The notes under the pieces: model-generated | What the model saw: the letters and a program-made list of their open reading frames with translations, nothing else | What the model was told of the DNA's origin: nothing | The model's database searches: none | Shown: in pieces, positions 52,295 through 61,868 of the stretch | Layout of the letters: each line of letters begins with the position of its first letter | How positions within the stretch are numbered: position 1 is the first letter of the stretch | Position numbers and translations under genes: made by a program | Assembly: GCA_002069965.1 (NCBI GenBank) | Contig: MWCI01000003.1 | Location: 31,432-95,431, forward strand | Direction: 5' to 3' | Length of the DNA stretch: 64,000 bases | Source of the DNA: Spirochaetes bacterium ADurb.Bin218 | GTDB taxonomy: Bacteria; Spirochaetota; UBA4802; UBA5550

Positions 52295-53509
52295 TCATTT
52301 CATGTGTTTAGATTCATTACCAAGGTATTTTTTGTAAAGCAATATCTTTTTTGAGAGATATTCTCTGGAGAAATCGTTTTCCCATATAACTTTTTCTGAC
52401 AGAGCCTTATTATAGAGAGAAAGTAGACTTTGAGCATTTCTTCTTAAGGAAATATTATATTTTTCTATAAGAGATATATTGGTTACATATAAATTCCCTC
52501 TGTATATGGAGAGGAATTTTCTTCCATCAGGAGAGAAGTTTATCTCTTCACCTTCTATTCCTGTATAAAGAACTTGTTTTGACTGTAAGTCCATTATAAC
52601 AATCATTTGATTATCAAGTCCAGCAAGAAGACCTCTTTGTTCAAAAAACTTTATATCGGGATTCATGGTATCAGTTATTAGAGATATGGTGCTATTTTTA
52701 TTTATGTCATATAACTTAATGGAATAGTCACCTGGTGCTCCGGATCTATATATAAAGGAATCATTGCCAATCCAGAAGATGTCTTTATTTGATGTCAATC
52801 CTTTTAGAGGTTGAACTCTTGAAGAGGATAGGAGTTTTGCGTTGTAATCTCCACCACTGCCGCATGAGATTATTTTTTTACTTTTATCTGGGGAGAGATT
52901 TAACAAAACAGGATTATCACTGCAACTTAGATCCTCATAGGATTTTTTATCAAGAATTTTTATATTTGTTTCTGCAAAGGGATCATATTTGTAGATACCA
53001 TCTTTTTTAGCTATTACTATGCTACGTGAATCACCTGAGAGATTGTAATTTTGAAAGAGACTAAAAGACACAGCCTCTTTCACCTCTGAAGTTTTTGAGT
53101 CAATAAATATATCTTTTGATACAGAAGAACCTTCATCACTTATAAAGATGTATTTGATAGCAAGCAAGCCAGTATTGATCTTGAAATCAGAAAAGGTGAC
53201 TGTGCCATTAAATCTGTAGAGCAATTTTTTCTTTCCAGAATTCTTGTTGAAAATATAAATTGAGTTTTGATTGGCAAGCTCTTTGATATAAAGAATTTCT
53301 TCACCAGAAATCCAGCAGCCATATATTGCACTGCTATCAATCAGTATTGATGATATATCTTTATAATTTTTTTCCTTAACACTTGATATTTGGCTGTATA
53401 AAGTTGAATCTTTTTTTAAATAGATCCCATCTAAATCAATATCCCTCGCCTGTAGAGGGATATTGATTGCTGTTATCAAAAAAGCTATTATGGTAAATCT
53501 GTTTTTCAT
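52295..53509 (-). CDS. Exported protein, probable beta-propeller
   Basis: The 404-residue protein has a signal peptide (KNRFTIIAFLITAINIPLQA) and a repeated beta-rich pattern with spaced blade-like segments (YIFNKNSGKKKLLYRF, YKYDPFAETNIKILD, IKLYDINKNSTISLITD, INFSPDGRKFLSIYRG). It may form a seven-bladed propeller. It starts seven bases after the LysM lipoprotein gene, so the two are co-expressed. No catalytic motif is seen. Confidence 0.7.
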   Translation of the reverse strand: MKNRFTIIAFLITAINIPLQARDIDLDGIYLKKDSTLYSQISSVKEKNYKDISSILIDSSAIYGCWISGEEILYIKELANQNSIYIFNKNSGKKKLLYRFNGTVTFSDFKINTGLLAIKYIFISDEGSSVSKDIFIDSKTSEVKEAVSFSLFQNYNLSGDSRSIVIAKKDGIYKYDPFAETNIKILDKKSYEDLSCSDNPVLLNLSPDKSKKIISCGSGGDYNAKLLSSSRVQPLKGLTSNKDIFWIGNDSFIYRSGAPGDYSIKLYDINKNSTISLITDTMNPDIKFFEQRGLLAGLDNQMIVIMDLQSKQVLYTGIEGEEINFSPDGRKFLSIYRGNLYVTNISLIEKYNISLRRNAQSLLSLYNKALSEKVIWENDFSREYLSKKILLYKKYLGNESKHMK

Positions 53510-53516
53510 TAAGAGA

Positions 53517-55082
53517 TTATTTGTTCTCCTTTACTTCTTCTTTTTTTATCTGCCCCTCTTTGGCCTTTTTTTCTTCCTCAAGTATTTTTTTGTATGATAT
53601 CCGTTTCTTGGGTTTTGGTGGTATGACAAATTTTTGTCCAGGGAATATGAGATCTGGATCTTTTATCTGATTTTTGTTAGCAATGTATATTGCAGGCCAC
53701 AGAGATGCGTCATTATAGACCTTTTGAGATATTCTCCATAGGCAATCTGTATTTTTCTTTCTCCATTGAACTACATATATTCTTTCACCAGAAGTTTTTT
53801 TCTCTTCTTTTACTTCTACTTCTGTTTGAACTTCTTTTTTATCTTCTGTTGCTCTGGCAATTTCAGACTCTTGCTTTTCCTGCTCTGCTTTGACTTTTGC
53901 CTCAGCTATATCTTTTTCTATGGAGCTTAAAACTGTAATGATAATGGATTCTGCCTCCTCCAGGTTGGCCTTTGCCTTTTCAAATTGTTGATTTTTTGAT
54001 TCTTCCTTACCATTTGCTATCAGTGCTTTCGATTTTTCTATCAAGTCTCCATATTTATTTTGGGAATCCTTTTCTTCTGCATCTTTAAGCATACTTTCCA
54101 CTCTTGCAATATCTGCCGCAAGAGAGCTCTCTTTTAGTTTTATCTTTCCATCCTCAAGTAATCTAACTGCTTCTTTAATCTTAATCTTTGCATCTTCTAT
54201 ATTATTCTTCTCCAGAGCGCTTTCTGCAGAATTTAGTTTTAGCACTGCATTATCGGCAATGTCTTTTACATTCTGATCATTCTCAGCGGATAATTTTGTA
54301 ATCTCTGGACGAAGGGAATCTATTTCTGCCTGTAGTTTGCTTTTTGTTATTATAAGATCTGCTGAATCAAGCTCAGATGAGGCATTTGCTATTTCATCCA
54401 CAGCACTTTTGAGATTGTTTGCCTTTAGGCTATCATTTGCTGCAATTATAGATTTAAGGGCATAACCTAAATTTTCATTTGCTGCATTAGCATACTCATC
54501 CTTGCTTAAGGCTCCATGTCTATTTTTGAGATTTTGAATGTCAGATGAAATTCTGTCTGAATTGGAAAGGGATTCATTTTTAGCTGCAATTGCAAGAGCT
54601 AAAGCCTTATCTGCAGTTGCCGCTGCCTGGCGGAATTGTTCTTGAGCAAAAAGCTCTTGTGCCTCAGTGATGAGAGAACCACTCTGGTTAAACTTTTCTG
54701 GAGAAAATTTTTCTCCATAGGCTTCTTCTGCCAGTTGGTATTCCTTCTCTGCAGCTTTTATGTGTGCATCTGCATATAATGGAAGAGATTTTTTTTCAGC
54801 CTCTAAAGCTTTTGCAAGGGACTCCTCTGCCTTTGCCTTTGCTTCATCTACTTTTTCCTTCGCAAGGAGATCGTGGCTTTGCAAAAGTAGTTCATGGGCC
54901 GCTTTGATCTCATCAGGACTATATTTTTCTGCATCTACTTCCTTTGCCTGTTCTATTGCATTCTTTGCAGATACTATTTCTTTAATAGGAACCTTTAGTT
55001 CGCAGGCTGTAATTAACCATGACAGTAGAGCTATTGCTATAATTATGGCATTTTTTGGTCTGTATAAGTAATTTGATTTCAT
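53517..55082 (-). CDS. LysM-domain lipoprotein with helical repeats
   Basis: The 521-residue protein has a lipobox ending in WLITAC, then several alpha-helical repeats with a recurring SPDEIKAAHELL/SPEKFNQSGSLI pattern, a long coiled-coil charged stretch, and a C-terminal LysM domain (YVVQWRKKNTDCLWRISQKVYND... DPDLIFPGQKFVIP). LysM binds peptidoglycan, so it may link a membrane to the cell wall. The ATG at 55082 follows GAGGT; an earlier in-frame start would add ten residues before the signal peptide. The helical repeats look like the DUF4398-type repeats of spirochaetal proteins. Confidence 0.84.
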   Translation of the reverse strand: MKSNYLYRPKNAIIIAIALLSWLITACELKVPIKEIVSAKNAIEQAKEVDAEKYSPDEIKAAHELLLQSHDLLAKEKVDEAKAKAEESLAKALEAEKKSLPLYADAHIKAAEKEYQLAEEAYGEKFSPEKFNQSGSLITEAQELFAQEQFRQAAATADKALALAIAAKNESLSNSDRISSDIQNLKNRHGALSKDEYANAANENLGYALKSIIAANDSLKANNLKSAVDEIANASSELDSADLIITKSKLQAEIDSLRPEITKLSAENDQNVKDIADNAVLKLNSAESALEKNNIEDAKIKIKEAVRLLEDGKIKLKESSLAADIARVESMLKDAEEKDSQNKYGDLIEKSKALIANGKEESKNQQFEKAKANLEEAESIIITVLSSIEKDIAEAKVKAEQEKQESEIARATEDKKEVQTEVEVKEEKKTSGERIYVVQWRKKNTDCLWRISQKVYNDASLWPAIYIANKNQIKDPDLIFPGQKFVIPPKPKKRISYKKILEEEKKAKEGQIKKEEVKENK

Positions 55083-55123
55083 AATGACCTCTTTATGGAT
55101 TATTTTATTCATCCCTGTAGTAA

Positions 55124-55151
55124 AAAATAATCACTTTGAGGCTTAAGTCAA
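55124..55151 (-). promoter_or_regulatory. Candidate promoter for the LysM lipoprotein gene
   Basis: On the minus strand TTGACT (55151-55146) and TATTTT (55129-55124) are 16 bases apart, about 40 bases before the ATG. Confidence 0.45.
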
Positions 55152-55356
55152 GGAATTAATTGCTGCCATTGATATAATGGCTATATAAATAAAAAAATAT
55201 TGACAAAACAGTGGTAGGATTAAATTTTCAATTTGTCAAAAACAGATCATAATCATTTCAACGAAGCTTTTGTTCAGTTTTTATAAATACCACAATATCC
55301 ATGAATTGATTTATGAGCTGTTAATCATAATTTGTTAAGAGTAAAAAGAGGATAAA

Positions 55357-58116
55357 ATGGACTATTCAAAAACAGTGAATCTCCCATCGACAGATTTCCC
55401 TATGAAGGCAAACTTGCCACAGAAAGAACCAGCTATAGTGAAAAAATGGGAAGAAGGTAAGATTTATCAAAAAATTCAGGAATCACGGAAAGATGCTGAA
55501 TCGTATATTCTCCACGATGGTCCTCCTTATGCAAATGGCCATATTCATCTTGGTCATGCTCTTAACAAAATTCTTAAGGATATCATTGTTAAGCATAAAA
55601 CAATGATGGGTTTTAAAGCCCCCTATGTTCCAGGATGGGATTGCCATGGCCTTCCTATTGAACTTAATGTTACAAAGGAACTTGGTCCCAAAGCCAGGAC
55701 AATGGATAAAGTTGAGATCAGGAAAAAATGTCGTGACTATGCAGAAAATTTTATAAAAATCCAGATGGAAGAATTTAAAAGGCTTGGGGTCTTAGGGGAT
55801 TATGATAATCCTTATAAAACTATGTCTTTTGAATATGAATCAAAAATTGTTGAAATCTTTGGAAAGATTCTCCAGGAAGGCTACATATATAAACACAGAA
55901 AACCAATTTACTGGTGCCCAACATGTGTCACCGCTCTTGCAGAAGCAGAAGTGGAATATGATAATCACACATCTTCATCTATATATGTGAAGTTTAAGGT
56001 CTCCAGAGATAGCTATTCCTTTATTACTGATTCCGATCCTCTCTTTGTTGTAATATGGACAACAACTCCATGGACATTGCCAGCTAATTTAGGGGTGTGC
56101 TTTCATCCTGATTTTGAATACGGTGCTTATAAATATGATAATGAGTGGTATATTCTTGCTTCTGGTCTTATTGAGCAATTTGAGTCTGTTACCGGTAAAA
56201 ATCATAGCGCAAAGATATCTCTTGATATATCACAGATTAAATCACTTAAGGTGAATCATCCTTTTATTGAAAGAGAATCTAAGGTTATTTTTGGAAGTCA
56301 CGTTACACTTGAACAGGGGACAGGTATTGTCCATACTGCTCCTGGTCATGGCCAGGAGGATTATATTGTGGGACTTGAATATGGTCTCGATGTATTTTGT
56401 CCTGTTAATGATGAAGGCAAGTTTACAAGTGATTTTCCTCTTATGGAGGGAGTTCATGTCTTTGATGCAAATCCAGAGATAGTAAAGCTTCTTGATTCAA
56501 AGGGAATGTTAATAAAGAGCGGATCAGTTGAGCATTCATATCCCCATTGCTGGAGATGTAAAAAGCCTCTCATTTATAGAGCTACAGAGCAATGGTTTTT
56601 TAGTATGGATCACAACAATCTTAGGCAAAAGGGGCTTCGTTCAGTTGACGAGACTCAATGGGTGCCAGCCTGGGGTGAAATTCGCTTCAGGAGCATGGTA
56701 GAGACAAGACCAGATTGGTGTCTGTCACGTCAGAGATCCTGGGGTGTGCCAATTCCTTCTTTCCGTTGTGCACAATGTGGCAAAAATCTTATGAGTGGCA
56801 GGAGTGTCCAGTTTTTTGCTGAGCTTTCAAAGACTGAGGGTCTTGATATATGGTATACAAAGGATATAAAAGAGCTTATCCCTTCTGATACTGCCTGTTC
56901 TTGCGGAAGTAAGGATTTTATAAAGGAATTTGATATTCTTGATGTGTGGTTTGACTCAGGTGTATCTCATTATGCTGTTCTTGATGTATGGCCAGGGCAT
57001 AGATGGCCTGCTGATATGTATCTTGAGGGCAGTGATCAGCATAGAGGATGGTTTCAGTCCTCACTGTGGCCAGCTCTTGCATTAAGAGAAAAAGCTCCTT
57101 TCAAGACTGTTCTTACACATGGATTTGTCCTTGATGAAAATGGTAAGGCAATGAGCAAATCCCTTGGAAATGTAATTCCTCCTCAAAAGATAATAGATCA
57201 ATTTGGAGCAGACATTTTGAGAATGTGGGTATCATCGGAGGATTACAGAAATGACCTCAGAATTGGTATGACCATGATGAATCAGGTTGCTGATTCTTAT
57301 AGAAAAATCAGGAATTCCTTTAAATATATAATAGGCAATATTGCTGACTTTTCAAAAGAGAAGATGGTTCCTTATGAAGAGCTGAGCGACATTGACAGGT
57401 GGATTCTCCATGAGCTTTATTTTTTATCTGAAGAAGTTATAAGTCATTATGAAAAATTTGAATTCCATCTTGTTTATAGAAAGATTTTGAATTTTTGCGC
57501 TGTGGAACTTTCTTCTATTTATTTTGATGTTTCAAAGGATATACTATATGTGGAGCACAGGGATTCAAAAATTCGCAGAGCAAATCTCACTACTTTAAGC
57601 GAGATATTTCATACCCTTGTGAGACTTGTAGCTCCAGTGCTTGCCTTTACTACTGAAGAGATATGGTCTTTCATGGGTTATGATGGTTCAGTTCATATGG
57701 AGAGGTATTATACTCTACCCAAAAAATATAATAATAAAGAAGTTTATGATAGAGTAAATAAGGTAGCAGATATAAAGCGTGATGTGTTGAAGGCTTTGGA
57801 GGATCTTAGAAGAGATAAGATAATCAAATCTTCCTTAGAGGCAGATGTGACAATATATCCAAAGGATAACTCCCTCAAAGAAATAATGTTGTCCATGGGA
57901 GATGACCTGAGGAGATTTTTGCAGGTGGCCAAAATTATTTATGCAGACAACAGCGACAATCTTAAGGAATATGATCACTGCTTTATTAAGGCTCAAAGGA
58001 GCAGTGGCTTAAAATGCGTAAGATGCTGGAATTTCTTTGAAAAATTAGGCAGTGATCCTCAGCATCCTGAATTGTGTGATAGATGCACTACTGTTGTGAA
58101 AACACTGGAAGGATAA
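55357..58116 (+). CDS. ileS: Isoleucyl-tRNA synthetase
   Basis: The 919-residue enzyme charges tRNA-Ile. It has the class I motifs GHIHLGH (HIGH-like, early) and KAMSKSLGN (KMSKS), an editing domain between (TTTPWTLPANLG), and a C-terminal zinc-binding region (CVRCWNF and CDRC). I see no T-box or other riboswitch in the 240-base leader. It has an AAGAGG site. lspA starts two bases after its stop. Confidence 0.97.
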   Translation: MDYSKTVNLPSTDFPMKANLPQKEPAIVKKWEEGKIYQKIQESRKDAESYILHDGPPYANGHIHLGHALNKILKDIIVKHKTMMGFKAPYVPGWDCHGLPIELNVTKELGPKARTMDKVEIRKKCRDYAENFIKIQMEEFKRLGVLGDYDNPYKTMSFEYESKIVEIFGKILQEGYIYKHRKPIYWCPTCVTALAEAEVEYDNHTSSSIYVKFKVSRDSYSFITDSDPLFVVIWTTTPWTLPANLGVCFHPDFEYGAYKYDNEWYILASGLIEQFESVTGKNHSAKISLDISQIKSLKVNHPFIERESKVIFGSHVTLEQGTGIVHTAPGHGQEDYIVGLEYGLDVFCPVNDEGKFTSDFPLMEGVHVFDANPEIVKLLDSKGMLIKSGSVEHSYPHCWRCKKPLIYRATEQWFFSMDHNNLRQKGLRSVDETQWVPAWGEIRFRSMVETRPDWCLSRQRSWGVPIPSFRCAQCGKNLMSGRSVQFFAELSKTEGLDIWYTKDIKELIPSDTACSCGSKDFIKEFDILDVWFDSGVSHYAVLDVWPGHRWPADMYLEGSDQHRGWFQSSLWPALALREKAPFKTVLTHGFVLDENGKAMSKSLGNVIPPQKIIDQFGADILRMWVSSEDYRNDLRIGMTMMNQVADSYRKIRNSFKYIIGNIADFSKEKMVPYEELSDIDRWILHELYFLSEEVISHYEKFEFHLVYRKILNFCAVELSSIYFDVSKDILYVEHRDSKIRRANLTTLSEIFHTLVRLVAPVLAFTTEEIWSFMGYDGSVHMERYYTLPKKYNNKEVYDRVNKVADIKRDVLKALEDLRRDKIIKSSLEADVTIYPKDNSLKEIMLSMGDDLRRFLQVAKIIYADNSDNLKEYDHCFIKAQRSSGLKCVRCWNFFEKLGSDPQHPELCDRCTTVVKTLEG

Positions 58117-58118
58117 TC

Positions 58119-58610
58119 ATGAGAAAGCATATACTAACTATTTTGACAATAATAATCGCCTTTGTGTTAGACTTTGTAACAAAGTCCCTCGCTTTGAAAA
58201 AGCTGGGGTATTTCAATAAAGTAGATTTTTTTGGTGGATTTGTTAGGTTTGATCTCACCTTTAATCAAGGTGGGGTCTTTGGAATAATGCAGGGATACAA
58301 AACCTTTTTTCTTGTGATTTCAATCTGTGTTTTGTTGATTATGATTGCATATTATCTTTATGAGAAGAATATGCCGGCCCCTTTTAGTTTTGCCATGGGA
58401 TTGATTATTGCAGGAGCTCTTGGTAATATTACAGATCGCCTTATACCTGGAAGGATTGGAGTGGTAGACTTTATCTCTATTGGGGTAGATGGCGTTTACA
58501 GGTGGCCAACCTTTAATGTAGCTGATATGGTGATAATCCTTGGTGCTTTTATACTTGCAATTGTTGTATATAAAGAAGAAAAACAAAAAACAAAAGGGGA
58601 GGAGGGATAA
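58119..58610 (+). CDS. lspA: Lipoprotein signal peptidase
   Basis: The 163-residue membrane aspartyl protease cleaves signal peptides of lipid-modified prelipoproteins. It has four membrane helices and the catalytic motifs LGNITDRL and FNVADM. The ATG at 58119 follows GGAAGGA two bases after the ileS stop; an earlier in-frame start inside ileS is rejected. The ileS-lspA pairing is common. A terminator overlaps its end. Confidence 0.95.
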   Translation: MRKHILTILTIIIAFVLDFVTKSLALKKLGYFNKVDFFGGFVRFDLTFNQGGVFGIMQGYKTFFLVISICVLLIMIAYYLYEKNMPAPFSFAMGLIIAGALGNITDRLIPGRIGVVDFISIGVDGVYRWPTFNVADMVIILGAFILAIVVYKEEKQKTKGEEG

Positions 58611-58627
58611 ATGTCTTCCCCTTTTTT
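58592..58627 (+). terminator. Terminator after lspA
   Basis: A stem AAAAGGGGA (58592-58600) pairs with TCCCCTTTT (58617-58625) around a 16-base loop, with T-run. It overlaps the lspA stop codon. Confidence 0.75.
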
Positions 58628-58649
58628 GGCTACTTAAATAGATTGCAAC

Positions 58650-59027
58650 TTAATAGATATCTTTAATTTCAATATTTCCACCTGCAACTACTGAATCATT
58701 ATTTAAAATTTCTACAGAGTATTTTCCTTCGTTGTAGAATTGAAGAGTTGTAGTAGCAGTTGTTTTTTCTCTATCAACAGGAATAGTAATTTTTTTTTCA
58801 TGCTTGTTTTTTTCTGAGTCTGATTGTTTTACTATTACAGTGAGGCTGTCGTTGCCAAAGGGTTCTTTGGTCTTTATAACAGCAGTGAGATCTCCTGTTG
58901 TAAAAACTTTACCGCAGTTTACACCTTCACCTTCAGGGGTTACACCCTCACAAAATAGCAGACCTTCCTTTTTGGAACATCCTGAGAGCATAAAACTTAC
59001 AAAGAATAACAGTAAAAGTTTTTTCAA
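58650..59027 (-). CDS. Small predicted lipoprotein
   Basis: The 125-residue protein has a lipobox ending in FMLSGC and a beta-rich mature part (DLTAVIKTKEPFGNDSLTVIVKQSD, TTTLQFYNEGKYSVEILNN) that looks like a small Ig-like or C2-like domain. It starts with TTG at 59027, seven bases after a GGAGG site. It follows xseB by 11 bases on the same strand. Confidence 0.75.
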   Translation of the reverse strand: MKKLLLLFFVSFMLSGCSKKEGLLFCEGVTPEGEGVNCGKVFTTGDLTAVIKTKEPFGNDSLTVIVKQSDSEKNKHEKKITIPVDREKTTATTTLQFYNEGKYSVEILNNDSVVAGGNIEIKDIY

Positions 59028-59038
59028 ATTTTGCCTCC

Positions 59039-59332
59039 TTACAATAAGGTCCCCTGAAGCTCTTCACCTTCTTCAAGCTCTCCAGTTTCTTGTTTAACTG
59101 CAACTTTTTTGGATTTTACTTTTCCATCTTCTCCTTTCTGGAGAATTTCTATTTTTCTTTCTGCCTCTTCCAGTTTTTCATGGCAAAATTTGGCCAAAGC
59201 CATCCCCCTTTCAAATTCTTTTATGGATTCATCAAGTCCAAGAGTTCCAGATTCAAGCTTAAGAGCTATTGTTTCAAGCTCGTCCATTGCATCTTCAAAG
59301 GTCATAGCAGAATTCTTTTTTTTAGCTTCCAT
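59039..59332 (-). CDS. xseB: Exodeoxyribonuclease VII small subunit
   Basis: The 97-residue protein has the XseB helical pattern (MTFEDAMDELETIALKLESGTLGLDESIKEFERGM and KLEEAERKIEIL), with a polar C-terminal tail. It forms ExoVII with XseA, and its start overlaps the xseA stop by one base (TAATG). Confidence 0.93.
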   Translation of the reverse strand: MEAKKKNSAMTFEDAMDELETIALKLESGTLGLDESIKEFERGMALAKFCHEKLEEAERKIEILQKGEDGKVKSKKVAVKQETGELEEGEELQGTLL

Positions 59333-60612
59333 TAAATGTCCTCATAAATTTTTGTAATATCAGCAGATATTTTTCCGTCAACGAATTTAATATCCAAGGA
59401 TTGCCCTAATTTCAGATTTTTTTTGCTTTTTATAATGTTATTGTTTTTGTCCAGAACAACAGCAAATCCTCGAGCCATCACAGACATGGGGGATAGATTG
59501 TTGATCTTCTGTATTTTAAGTTGAAATTTATGTTTGAGATCCGTGATGATTTTCTTCTCAAGGTGAGATATGTTTGCTATAGATAAAAGCCTTTGCCTCT
59601 GTGATGAAATTTTTTTGTTTATATGCATTAACATTTGTTTTTCCAGATCATTGAGGAGTAGCTCTCTATAATTTATTATCTCTTCTGGATTTTTGAAAAT
59701 CTTTCGGCTTTCGATATTATTTAGCCTGGTTTTTTCTTTATTGATATTATTTATAAGTGTAGTCAATATTTTATTACTTATGTAGTCCACTTCATCCAGG
59801 AGTTCCTTTTTTACTGGAACTGCTATTTCTGCAGCAGCGGATGGGGTCGATGCTGCAGCATCTGCTGCATGATCGCACAGTGGGTGATCTATTTCATGAC
59901 CAACTGCAGATATGATTGGCACTCTTGAGTTAGCAAAGGCTCTTACAACTTCCTCTTCATTGAAAACAAATAAGTCCTCAAAGGAACCCCCACCTCTTCC
60001 TGCAATTATTACATCAATTTGATATTTGGGATTGTTTAATTCCTCTATGGCTTTCACTATAGACATAGCAGCATCGTCCCCTTGAACCTTTGCAGGAGCA
60101 ATTATTATTTCGAGGTTTGGGAATCTTCGAAGTGAAACCTTTAGTATATCTCGAACAGCTGCCCCTGTTGGTGAGGTTACAATACCTATTCTTTTTGGTA
60201 AAAAAGGTAGGGGCTTTTTTTTATTGGAGTCAAAAATTCCTTCAGACCCAAGTTTGATTTTTAGCTGTTCAATTCTCTTTTGAAGTTCACCTATGCCATC
60301 AAGGCGCAGTGCCATTACGTTAAACTGATAGGTGCCTCTTTTTTCAAAAACAGTAATGTTTCCAAAGGTAATAACGCTCATGCCTTCTTCAAGTTTAAAT
60401 TTTAAGCCTTTGTTTGCATATCTGAAAAATGTTGCTGATATTGTTGAATCATCATCTTTCAAAGAAAAGTATATATGACCTGATGAATGATATGTAAGAT
60501 TATAGATTTCTCCTTTTACATATATATTATTTAAATATGGGCTTGTTTCAACTTCTTTCTTTATGAGTTTGTTTAACTCGGTTACAGATAAAAAACTATT
60601 ATTTGTTTCCAT
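59332..60612 (-). CDS. xseA: Exodeoxyribonuclease VII large subunit
   Basis: The 426-residue protein has an N-terminal OB-fold (VTELNKLIKKEVETSPYLNNIYVKGEI) and the catalytic core (RIGIVTSPTGAAVRD, IIAGRGGGSFEDLFVFNEE, SAVGHEIDHPLCDHAAD). ExoVII degrades single-stranded DNA from both ends. Length is normal. It follows the inositol monophosphatase-family gene by 11 bases. Confidence 0.95.
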   Translation of the reverse strand: METNNSFLSVTELNKLIKKEVETSPYLNNIYVKGEIYNLTYHSSGHIYFSLKDDDSTISATFFRYANKGLKFKLEEGMSVITFGNITVFEKRGTYQFNVMALRLDGIGELQKRIEQLKIKLGSEGIFDSNKKKPLPFLPKRIGIVTSPTGAAVRDILKVSLRRFPNLEIIIAPAKVQGDDAAMSIVKAIEELNNPKYQIDVIIAGRGGGSFEDLFVFNEEEVVRAFANSRVPIISAVGHEIDHPLCDHAADAAASTPSAAAEIAVPVKKELLDEVDYISNKILTTLINNINKEKTRLNNIESRKIFKNPEEIINYRELLLNDLEKQMLMHINKKISSQRQRLLSIANISHLEKKIITDLKHKFQLKIQKINNLSPMSVMARGFAVVLDKNNNIIKSKKNLKLGQSLDIKFVDGKISADITKIYEDI

Positions 60613-60623
60613 AAAGGCAATTG

Positions 60624-61418
60624 CTAATCCTGAGCATTTATGATCTTAAGCATTTCATTGTGAATGTGACCATTTGATGCAAGTATTTCTGGAAAGTTTG
60701 GATCAAAGGGATCTCCATTGTATTTAGTTACTCTCCCTCCGGCCTCTGTAACAATAAGGCTACCTGCAGCAGTATCCCAGGGATGGAGCATTGGCTCCCA
60801 GTAACCATCAATTCTTCCACATGCAAGATAGCAAAGATCAAGGGCTGCAGAGCCTAATCTTCGTATGCACTGAATCTTAGGCAAGAATTTATTAAATTGC
60901 CTGAGATTATTTTTATTCATATCATCTTTTGCATAAGGAAATCCTGTAGAAAGGAGAGCATATCCTATGTCAGAGGTATTTGAAACATGAATTTTTTCTT
61001 CATTGCAAAAGGAACCCTTACCAAGGGAAGCAGAGAATATTTCATCATGGAAAGGGTCGCAGACAACTCCACTTATGATTGAGTTTTCTTTTTTAGACCA
61101 TAAGCCAATTGATACGCAGAAGAATGGAATTCCATGGGCAAAGTTATTTGTTGCATCCAGTGGATCAACATACCATTTAAACTCATCTCCAGATATATAG
61201 GAACCGCCTTCTTCAGCAATTATTGAGTGATCTGGAAATTCTTTTTTTATAATAGAAGTTATAAATTCTTCAGATTTGCGGTCAATATCTGTTACCATGT
61301 CAGTTCGACTTTTATAGCTTACCACTGTGGTTTTTGATCTAAAGCCTGACATCAATATTTTACCCGCCTCTCTGCATAGCCATACAGAAAAGTCGGTAAA
61401 GTTTTTTTTATAGTTCAT
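60624..61418 (-). CDS. Inositol monophosphatase-family phosphatase
   Basis: The 264-residue protein has the metal-binding motifs IAEEGG, WYVDPLDATNNFAHG and WDTAAGSLIVTEAGG, typical of inositol monophosphatase, CysQ and related phosphatases. The actual substrate (inositol phosphate, fructose bisphosphate or PAP) cannot be told. The ATG at 61418 is chosen; a TTG six bases earlier overlaps the HPt stop (TTGA). Confidence 0.88.
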   Translation of the reverse strand: MNYKKNFTDFSVWLCREAGKILMSGFRSKTTVVSYKSRTDMVTDIDRKSEEFITSIIKKEFPDHSIIAEEGGSYISGDEFKWYVDPLDATNNFAHGIPFFCVSIGLWSKKENSIISGVVCDPFHDEIFSASLGKGSFCNEEKIHVSNTSDIGYALLSTGFPYAKDDMNKNNLRQFNKFLPKIQCIRRLGSAALDLCYLACGRIDGYWEPMLHPWDTAAGSLIVTEAGGRVTKYNGDPFDPNFPEILASNGHIHNEMLKIINAQD

Positions 61419-61420
61419 TG

Positions 61421-61789
61421 TCAAATCTCTCTTGAGAAAGTTCCTTCCTTGAGAATAGATTTCATTTCTTCAGTCAATTCCTCAATCTCTTTTTTTAAAA
61501 TTTCAAATTTTTTTACTACATCATGGAACTCGCCATTTTTCCCTGCGTTTTCAAGCTCAAAAGCAGCATCGTATGCTCTCTTTGCAGAAAAATTTGCCAC
61601 AGCCCCTTTGAGCGTATGGGCGGTTTTTCGTAATTCTTCAGAATTTTTACTATCGATTGAGTTTTCTATTTTTTTTAGAATAGATATAGAATCGACAAAA
61701 AATAGCTCAGCAAGTTCTGTGAAGAGTTGAAAATCTTTATCCAGTCGATCAATTAGTTCCTTTCGGTTTATTATTTCATTATTTGCCAT
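61421..61789 (-). CDS. Stand-alone HPt (histidine phosphotransfer) protein
   Basis: The 122-residue helical protein has the HPt motif TAHTLKGAVANF with phosphoacceptor H58. HPt proteins relay phosphate between hybrid-kinase receivers and response regulators. Two hybrid kinases in this window lack their own HPt domain, so it is a candidate partner by inference. The ATG at 61789 follows GGAG; a TTG at 61804 would include the ribosome site. Confidence 0.87.
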   Translation of the reverse strand: MANNEIINRKELIDRLDKDFQLFTELAELFFVDSISILKKIENSIDSKNSEELRKTAHTLKGAVANFSAKRAYDAAFELENAGKNGEFHDVVKKFEILKKEIEELTEEMKSILKEGTFSREI

Positions 61790-61868
61790 AGCCTTAAACT
61801 CCAATGAGCATAGTTTTCACTTTTAAAAATAATAATATATTTTAATAAGGTCAAGAGAAGATGTTTTA

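Noticed and set aside
55113..55356. T-box leader before ileS
   Set aside because: I see no specifier stem or T-box consensus in these bases.
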